NCBI GenBank assembly: GCA_946480245.1
Contig: CAMLIZ010000081.1
Span: 1 to 19,770 of the forward strand
DNA length: 19,770 nt
Direction of reading: 5' to 3'
From: an uncultured Pseudomonadota bacterium
Lineage (GTDB): Bacteria; Pseudomonadota; Gammaproteobacteria; Burkholderiales; Burkholderiaceae
Shown: piece after piece, positions 14,670 to 19,770 of the stretch
How positions within the stretch are numbered: the first letter of the stretch is position 1
How the letters are laid out: each line of letters starts with the position of its first letter
Made by a program: the position numbers and the translations under genes
The notes under the pieces: generated by a model
The model's input: the letters and a program-made list of their open reading frames with translations, nothing else
What the model was told of the DNA's origin: nothing
Databases searched by the model: none

Positions 14670-15380
14670 GTGCGTTTCCCCTGCCCTCCCCTCCATGCCC
14701 GTGCGCGTTGCCTCGCGGCGTGCCTGGCCGCGGCTGCACTGCTCGGGCCGCTGGCCGCCGCGGCCGCACCGGAGGCGGACAAGGTCGAGGGCACCTCGCC
14801 CGATCGCATCCACCGCTTCCTTCAGGAGCGAGGGCTGCTCGACGGCGCGGCCCTGAAGAACGCCACCCTGGCACAGCAGGTGCGCGACCGGGCATCCGAC
14901 CTGGTGCTGTCGGCGATGAACTTCATCGGCGTGCCCTACCGTCGCGGTGGCAACAGCGAGCAAGACGGCTTCGACTGCAGCGGCTTCACCCGGCATGTGT
15001 TCGACAGCACGCTGGGTCTGGTGCTGCCCCGCCGTGCCGACGAGCAGGCGCGCGCCCCCGGCCTGCAGGCCGTCAAGCGCGACGAGCTGAAGCCGGGCGA
15101 CCTGGTGTTCTTCAACACGCTGCGCCGCACTTTTTCGCACGTGGGCATCTACATCGGCGAAGGCAAGTTCATTCACGCGCCACGCACCGGCAGCGAAGTA
15201 CGCATCGAAGACATGCACGCGGGCTACTGGGCCAAGCGCTTCACCGGCGCCCGCCGCGCCGCCGAGGCTGCCGAGCCAGCCCAACCGACGGCTGCCGCGC
15301 CTTCCACACTGGTTGCGCCACAGGAGCCGGTGGTTCCGGCGCGCGCCGCCGTAGACCTGCGGGCACCAAGGCCAGAGTAG
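14670..15380 (+). CDS. Exported NlpC/P60 family peptidoglycan hydrolase
   Basis: A 236-residue cell-wall peptidase. The catalytic domain (about 76-180) shows VPYRRGGNSEQDGFDCSGF with nucleophile C103, then FSHVGIYIG with H157 and KFIHAPRTG with H169. The N-terminus has a basic, Arg-containing start and a long Ala/Leu stretch ending AAAAAPEAD, a good signal peptide. After the domain comes an Ala/Pro-rich tail (about 195-236) with no recognised fold. I chose GTG at 14670 because it gives a complete signal peptide and lies where the upstream promoter would start the mRNA, so a leaderless message is likely; no Shine-Dalgarno is present. The frame is open further upstream (to 14481), but that part looks non-coding. 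Likely substrate is the peptide stem of peptidoglycan. Confidence 0.88.
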   Translation: MRFPCPPLHARARCLAACLAAAALLGPLAAAAAPEADKVEGTSPDRIHRFLQERGLLDGAALKNATLAQQVRDRASDLVLSAMNFIGVPYRRGGNSEQDGFDCSGFTRHVFDSTLGLVLPRRADEQARAPGLQAVKRDELKPGDLVFFNTLRRTFSHVGIYIGEGKFIHAPRTGSEVRIEDMHAGYWAKRFTGARRAAEAAEPAQPTAAAPSTLVAPQEPVVPARAAVDLRAPRPE

Positions 15381-15386
15381 CGGCGG

Positions 15387-15392
15387 CACAAT
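15387..15392 (+). promoter_or_regulatory. Putative -10 box (CACAAT) for leaderless moaA
   Basis: CACAAT is followed by exactly six bases and the moaA ATG, the same arrangement as GACAAT before moaE. There is no Shine-Dalgarno and no evident -35. It would allow moaA to be transcribed separately from the NlpC/P60 gene that ends 18 bp upstream. Confidence 0.4.
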
Positions 15393-15398
15393 GCCGCC

Positions 15399-16523
15399 AT
15401 GGCCGACTCTGTCATTCCGCTGATCGACCTGCGCAGTGCCCTGCGCGTGCCGGCGATTCCGGCCGTGCTGGCCGCGCCCACCGGTCACCTGGCAGACCGC
15501 CTGGGCCGGGAGCTGCGCGACCTGCGCATCTCCGTCACCGACCGGTGCAACTTCCGCTGCGGCTACTGCATGCCGAAGGAAGTGTTCGACCGTGACTACA
15601 AGTTCCTGCCGCATGCCGAGTTGCTGAGCTTCGAGGAGATTACGCGGCTGGCGCAGCTGTTCGTGGCGCACGGCGTGCGCAAGCTGCGCCTGACCGGCGG
15701 TGAGCCGCTGCTGCGTCGCCACCTGGAGACCTTGGTGGGCATGCTTGCTGCGCTGCGCACCCCCGGCGGCGAGCCGCTGGACATCACGCTGACCACCAAC
15801 GCGTCGCTGCTGGCGCGCAAGGCGCAGGCGCTGAAGGACGCCGGCCTGCGGCGCGTCACGGTCAGCCTGGACGCGCTCGACGACGCGGTGTTCCGCCGCA
15901 TGAACGACGTCGACTTCCCGGTCGCCCAGGTGTTGCAGGGCATCGACACGGCACTTGCCGTGGGGCTGGGTCCGGTGAAGGTGAACATGGTCGTCAAGCG
16001 CGGCGTCAACGAGCACCAGATCGAGCCGATGGCGCGCCACTTCCGCACGCACTACGGAGCACAGGCCGTGTTGCGCTTCATCGAGTACATGGACGTCGGC
16101 TCCACCAACGGCTGGCGCATGGACGAAGTGCTTCCCTCGGCCGAGGTGCTGCAACGGCTGCAGGCCGTGCACCCGCTGCAGCCGCTGCAAGCCGCCCAGC
16201 CTGGGGAGACCGCCGAGCGCTGGGGCTGGGGCGACGGCCGCGGCGAGATCGGCCTGATCTCCAGCGTGACGCGCGCGTTCTGCCACAGCTGCAACCGTGC
16301 GCGCCTGTCCACCGAGGGTCGGCTCTACCACTGCCTGTTTGCCAGCCAAGGACACGACCTGCGCACCCTGATGCGCGGCGGCGCCAGCGACGAGCAGATG
16401 GCCGCGGTGATCGCAGCGCTGTGGCAACAGCGTGACGACCGCTACTCCGAGCTGCGCGCCGGCCAGCCGCCCGACAGCGGCCCGCCCCTGCCGCGGGTCG
16501 AGATGCACTACATCGGCGGCTGA
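15399..16523 (+). CDS. moaA: GTP 3',8-cyclase MoaA
   Basis: A radical SAM enzyme of 374 residues that converts GTP to 3',8-cyclo-7,8-dihydro-GTP, the first step of molybdenum-cofactor synthesis. The N-terminal cluster motif is CNFRCGYC (C50, C54, C57), followed by the SAM-binding [11 protein letters not shown]. The second cluster is C295-X2-C298-X13-C312 ([10 protein letters not shown]...YHCL), and the protein ends in the conserved YIGG. The first cysteine is about 26 residues later than in E. coli MoaA, an N-terminal extension (VIPLIDLR...) that I believe is usual in Burkholderiales. MobA follows after six bases, so the two are likely co-transcribed. Its partner moaC is not in the window. 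Confidence 0.97.
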   Translation: MADSVIPLIDLRSALRVPAIPAVLAAPTGHLADRLGRELRDLRISVTDRCNFRCGYCMPKEVFDRDYKFLPHAELLSFEEITRLAQLFVAHGVRKLRLTGGEPLLRRHLETLVGMLAALRTPGGEPLDITLTTNASLLARKAQALKDAGLRRVTVSLDALDDAVFRRMNDVDFPVAQVLQGIDTALAVGLGPVKVNMVVKRGVNEHQIEPMARHFRTHYGAQAVLRFIEYMDVGSTNGWRMDEVLPSAEVLQRLQAVHPLQPLQAAQPGETAERWGWGDGRGEIGLISSVTRAFCHSCNRARLSTEGRLYHCLFASQGHDLRTLMRGGASDEQMAAVIAALWQQRDDRYSELRAGQPPDSGPPLPRVEMHYIGG

Positions 16524-16529
16524 CGCGCG

Positions 16530-17105
16530 ATGGCGCCGAACGCCATCACCGGCCTCGTGCTCGCTGGCGGCCAAGGGCAGCGCATGGGCGGGCTCGACAA
16601 GGGGCTGCAGGCATGGCGCGGCGAGCCGCTGGCACTGCATGCGCTGCGCCGACTGCGAGCGCAGGTAAGCTGCTGTGCCATCTCGGCCAACCGGCACCTG
16701 CCGGTCTATGCCGGCTTCGGCGTGCCAGTGTGGCCCGACACGCTGCCCGACTTTCCCGGCCCGCTCGCTGGCTGGCTGAGCGGCATGACGCACGCCGGCA
16801 CCCCGTGGCTGCTCAGCGTGCCCTGCGACGTGCCCGCCTTCCCTGCGGACCTAGCCGGGCGGCTAAGGGCCGCAGTGGTCGAGGCCGGTGCCGACCTCGC
16901 CTATGTGCGCACGGCCCAGCGCGCACACCCGGTGTTCTGCCTCTTGCGCTGCACGCTGGCGCCTGCGCTGCAGGTCTTCCTCGAGGCCGGGCAGCGAAAG
17001 GTACTGGCCTGGCTACAGGCGCAACGCCATGCCGTGGCGACATTCGACGACGAAGCGGCGTTCGCCAACTTCAACACCTTGGCCGACCTGAATGACCGCC
17101 ACTGA
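16530..17105 (+). CDS. mobA: Molybdenum cofactor guanylyltransferase MobA
   Basis: Transfers GMP from GTP to molybdopterin-bound molybdenum, forming the guanine-dinucleotide cofactor used by DMSO-reductase-family enzymes. The 191-residue length is typical. The nucleotide-binding signature LAGGQGQRMGGLDKG is at 11-25, and the metal-binding aspartate is D100 in SVPCDVPAFP. The C-terminus ends in FANFNTLADL, as in the family. It starts six bases after the moaA stop. The accessory gene mobB lies about 13 kb away in the other cofactor block. Confidence 0.96.
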   Translation: MAPNAITGLVLAGGQGQRMGGLDKGLQAWRGEPLALHALRRLRAQVSCCAISANRHLPVYAGFGVPVWPDTLPDFPGPLAGWLSGMTHAGTPWLLSVPCDVPAFPADLAGRLRAAVVEAGADLAYVRTAQRAHPVFCLLRCTLAPALQVFLEAGQRKVLAWLQAQRHAVATFDDEAAFANFNTLADLNDRH

Positions 17106-17285
17106 CGGCGCGACAGCAACAAAGGGTTAACGCGCCTGCCTAGAATCGACAGTTGGCTTTGTCGAGCGGCTGGGCACGCTCGTCCCCGACGAACTCGGGC
17201 AGTTTCAGTGCGCACTGCAGCTGCCGCGGCATCTGGCCTCGGCGCCCAACGTCGCGCTCGCGACTCCGACCCTGACAACATCATC
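17106..17285 (+). promoter_or_regulatory. Leader region of the efflux operon
   Basis: A TAGAAT at 17141-17146 is a likely -10 without a clear -35, which would leave a leader of about 135 nt. Closer to the gene, GACAAC (17274-17279) is six bases before the ATG, echoing the moaE and moaA arrangement. One frame is open across most of the stretch and ends in a TGA overlapping the adaptor ATG, but it has no ATG, GTG or TTG start, so I do not call a gene. No terminator for mobA and no regulator gene are seen. Confidence 0.35.
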
Positions 17286-18407
17286 ATGACGAGAGCACAA
17301 CTGGCGGCCGGTGCCGCACTGTTGGCCGCTGGCGCGGCCGCGCTGCTGTGGCAGGCGGGCCGCGCCCAAGTGCCGCCGGCTACGGATGCACGCGCCAACT
17401 CGCCGCAGGTGGTGACCGTGGTCACCGTGCAGCGGCGCGACGTGCCGGTGGCCGTAAGCGCGAACGCCACGGTGGTGTCGCTGAACACGGTGGAGTTGCG
17501 CCCGCAGGTGGCCAGCACCGTGGCGCGGGTGGCGATCCGCGAGGGTCAGTTCGTGCGACAGGGCGAGCTCCTGTTTGCGCTGGACGACCGCGCCGCTCGC
17601 GCCGACCTGGAGAAGGCGCGGGCGCAGTTGCTGCGCGATCGCGCCACGCTGGCCGACCTGCAGCGCCAGTGGCAACGCGCACAGGACCTGCGCGCACAGA
17701 ACTTCATCGCCCAAAGCGCCGCCGACAGCGTGCACAGCCAGCTCGACGCGCAGCAAGCCTCGCTGCGAGCCGACGAGGCGGCCGTGCACGCCAGCGAGGT
17801 GGCGCTGGGCTACATGACGATCCGCTCTCCGCTGGCCGGACGCGCGGGCGCGATCTCCGTCTATCCCGGCAGCCTAGTGCAGCCCAGCGGCGGCCCGCTG
17901 GTGACGGTGAGCCAGATCGACCCGATCGGCGTCAGCTTCACGGTGCCGGAATCCGAGCTCGGCGGCCTGCTCGGTGAGCGCGCGGCGGCGATCGAGGTGC
18001 GCCTGCCCGACACCGGCGCCACGCTGACCGGCCGCGTGAGCTTCGTCGACAACGCGGTCGACCCCGCCACCGGCACGATCCGTGTGAAAGGCACGCTCGC
18101 GAACCCCCAGCGCCAGCTGTGGCCCGGCCAGTACGTGAACGTGCGCATGACGCTGCGCACCCTGCAAGGCGCCACCGTGGTGCCCCAGGCCGCGCTGATC
18201 CTGCGCGGCACCGACCACTTTCTCTACATGGTGGACGCGGCCGGCAAGGCGCAACTGCGCCCGGTTCGGCTGCGCCTGGCCAGCGGCGAGCTGGCGGTGG
18301 TCGACGGCGTGCAGCCCGGTGAGCGGGTGGTGCTCGAGGGCAAGCAGAACCTGCGCCCCGGCATTCCGGTCAAGGAGGCGGCGGCACTCGAAGGACGCAA
18401 GCCGTGA
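17286..18407 (+). CDS. RND efflux periplasmic adaptor subunit (membrane fusion protein)
   Basis: A 373-residue adaptor that links an inner-membrane RND pump to an outer-membrane channel. The N-terminus MTR plus a hydrophobic stretch to about residue 24 is a signal sequence or membrane anchor. The lipoyl-like half motif around LRPQVASTVARVAIREGQFV is followed by a long alpha-helical hairpin rich in Ala, Arg, Asp and Gln. The second lipoyl half (GYMTIRSPLAGRAGAISVYPG) and beta-barrel segments (NAVDPATGTIRVKGTLAN) come next. I chose ATG 17286 because the signal sequence starts directly there; a GTG at 17208 would add 26 residues before it. The stop overlaps the pump start as GTGA. Substrates cannot be read from the sequence. 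Confidence 0.93.
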   Translation: MTRAQLAAGAALLAAGAAALLWQAGRAQVPPATDARANSPQVVTVVTVQRRDVPVAVSANATVVSLNTVELRPQVASTVARVAIREGQFVRQGELLFALDDRAARADLEKARAQLLRDRATLADLQRQWQRAQDLRAQNFIAQSAADSVHSQLDAQQASLRADEAAVHASEVALGYMTIRSPLAGRAGAISVYPGSLVQPSGGPLVTVSQIDPIGVSFTVPESELGGLLGERAAAIEVRLPDTGATLTGRVSFVDNAVDPATGTIRVKGTLANPQRQLWPGQYVNVRMTLRTLQGATVVPQAALILRGTDHFLYMVDAAGKAQLRPVRLRLASGELAVVDGVQPGERVVLEGKQNLRPGIPVKEAAALEGRKP

Positions 18408-19770
18408 ACGGCCACCTCGCGGAGGCGTTCATCCGCCGTCCGGTGATGACGGTGCTGCTGAACCTGGCGATCGTGCTCGCGGGCGTGCTGGCGCTGGGCA
18501 AGATTCCGGTGGCGGCGCTGCCCAGCTACAACACGCCGGTGATCCAGGTCAACGCCGTGCTGCCCGGCGCCTCACCCGAGACGATGGCCAGCTCGGTGGC
18601 ATTGCCGCTGGAAAAGCAGTTCTCCACCATCGCCGGCCTGTCGGTGATCAGCTCCACCAACACCATCGGTGCCAGCGCGCTCACGCTCGAGTTCGATACC
18701 GCGCGCGACATCGATGCGGCGGCGGTCGACGTGCAGGCAGCGCTGTTCCGTGCCCAGCGCGCGCTGCCCGACGAGATGACCACGCCGCCGTCGTACCGCA
18801 AGGTGAACCCTGCGGACGCTCCGGTGCTGCTGGTGGCGCTCACCTCGCCCTCGATCGATCTGGCGCAGCTCGACGACTACGCCGAGAACCTGATCGCGCC
18901 CACGCTTTCCACCATCGACGGGGTGGCCCAGGTGCTGGTGTATGGCCAGAAGCGCTACGCGGTGCGCATCCAGGTGCGCCCCGACGCGCTGGCGCAGCGC
19001 GACATCACGCTGGACGAGCTGCGCGCGGCGGTGGGCGCCGCAAATGCCAATTCGCCGGTGGGCGTGCTCGACGGGCCGCGCCAGACCTTGACGGTGCAGG
19101 CCAACCGCCAGCTGGAGAACGCCGCCCAGTTCGCGAACATCGTGGTCGCCTCGCGCAACGGTGCGCCGGTTCGCCTGGGCCAGGTGGCCGAGGTACGTGA
19201 CAGCTATGAATCGCTGAAGACGTTGGCCACCTTCAACGGCGAGCCGTCGATCACGCTGGCCATCCAGCGCCAGCCGAATGCGAACACGGTGCAGGTGGTC
19301 GATCGCGTCAAGGCCACCTTGCCGCGCTTCCAGGCGCAACTTCCGGCGTCGGTGACCATCCACCAGCTCAACGACCGCTCGGTGTCCGTGCGCGACTCGC
19401 TGCACGACGTGAGGCTCACGCTGGCGCTCACCGTGGTGCTGGTGGTGCTGGTGATCTTCCTGTTCCTGCGCCGGCTGTCGGCCACGCTGATCCCGACGCT
19501 GTCGCTGCCGGTGTCACTGATCGGTGCGCTGTCGCTGCTTCACGCAGGCGGCTACAGCCTGGACAACATCTCCCTGCTGGGCATCACCTTGGCCGTCGGC
19601 CTGGTGGTGGACGACGCGATCGTGATGCTCGAGAACATCGTGCGCCATGTGGAGGACGGCATGCCGCCGTTCGCGGCCGCCGTGCGCGGTGCGCGCGAGA
19701 TGACGTTCACGATCCTGTCGATCTCGGTGTCGCTGGTGGCGGTGCTGATCCCGATCTTCTTCATGCCGGG
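18404..19770 (+). CDS. RND multidrug efflux permease, MdtB/MdtC-like (3' end beyond the window)
   Basis: The inner-membrane proton-driven pump of a tripartite system; 455 residues of about 1,030 are visible. It starts with GTG at 18404, overlapping the adaptor stop as GTGA. The first transmembrane helix (FIRRPVMTVLLNLAIVLAG) is followed by the porter domain with LPGASPETMASSVALPLEKQ and YRKVNPADAPVLLVALTSPS, which resemble MdtC closely. Helices 2-4 start near residue 340. The proton-relay pair D403-D404 is in GLVVDDAIVMLENIVRH. MdtB/MdtC pumps usually come as two permease genes in a row, so a second one may follow outside the window. Substrate is unknown. Confidence 0.94.
   Translation, partial: MNGHLAEAFIRRPVMTVLLNLAIVLAGVLALGKIPVAALPSYNTPVIQVNAVLPGASPETMASSVALPLEKQFSTIAGLSVISSTNTIGASALTLEFDTARDIDAAAVDVQAALFRAQRALPDEMTTPPSYRKVNPADAPVLLVALTSPSIDLAQLDDYAENLIAPTLSTIDGVAQVLVYGQKRYAVRIQVRPDALAQRDITLDELRAAVGAANANSPVGVLDGPRQTLTVQANRQLENAAQFANIVVASRNGAPVRLGQVAEVRDSYESLKTLATFNGEPSITLAIQRQPNANTVQVVDRVKATLPRFQAQLPASVTIHQLNDRSVSVRDSLHDVRLTLALTVVLVVLVIFLFLRRLSATLIPTLSLPVSLIGALSLLHAGGYSLDNISLLGITLAVGLVVDDAIVMLENIVRHVEDGMPPFAAAVRGAREMTFTILSISVSLVAVLIPIFFMP

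Noticed and set aside
14640..16793. 717-codon minus-strand open frame opposite the NlpC/P60 gene and moaA
   Set aside because: It spans several unrelated plus-strand genes and the gap between them, which is typical of a GC shadow. No motifs or ribosome site.
17106..17289. Possible small gene before the efflux adaptor, ending in a TGA overlapping its ATG
   Set aside because: The frame has no ATG, GTG or TTG start downstream of the likely promoter, and the peptide resembles nothing known.
1..19770. Mobile element, phage, defence system, CRISPR or toxin-antitoxin locus
   Set aside because: All larger genes belong to recognisable families, most of them metabolic, cofactor, stress or transport genes. 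I found no transposase, integrase, repeat-spacer pattern, or paired small toxin-antitoxin genes.

Overview
The window is GC-rich, densely packed chromosomal DNA. It looks like a betaproteobacterium of the order Burkholderiales, probably near the Rubrivivax/Leptothrix/Ideonella group. This rests on the gene order alaT-hom-thrC-mobB-moeA-moaD, the style of the protein sequences, and promoter elements of the [C/G]ACAAT, TAGAAT and TATAAT type placed very close to start codons. I see no rRNA, tRNA, CRISPR array, insertion sequence or phage gene. It reads as core genome rather than an island.

Layout. (1) 1-3538 holds molybdenum-cofactor genes on the minus strand (mobB, moeA, moaD, moaE). A plus-strand gene of the dihydrodipicolinate synthase family lies between moaD and moaE. 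(2) 3557-7520 holds thrC, hom and alaT on the minus strand. With mobB-moeA-moaD they form one tightly coupled run of six genes, alaT to moaD, with stop/start overlaps. (3) 7610-10481 is on the plus strand: a small Mth938-type protein, a Bcp/PrxQ peroxiredoxin and a PIN-PhoH ATPase. The leader of the PhoH gene carries a promoter, an inverted repeat, a short leader ORF and a strong intrinsic terminator. (4) 10483-14466 is on the minus strand: propionyl-CoA synthetase (prpE) followed by an exported M3 metallopeptidase. (5) 14670-19770 is on the plus strand: an exported NlpC/P60 hydrolase, moaA, mobA, and then an RND efflux adaptor and permease. The permease runs off the window end.

How the genes work together. 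MoaA begins pterin synthesis from GTP. MoaD and MoaE make the dithiolene. MoeA inserts molybdate, MobA attaches GMP, and MobB is an accessory GTPase. Six cofactor genes are thus present in two blocks about 12 kb apart; moaC and mog are not in the window. Hom and ThrC supply threonine, and AlaT makes alanine from pyruvate.

No clearly novel multi-gene system is visible. The most unusual structures are small: the attenuator-like or sRNA-like leader of the PhoH gene (8702-8826), a 14-bp tandem duplication of the mobB start site that makes a five-codon ORF ending on the real start, and repeated signs of leaderless starts.
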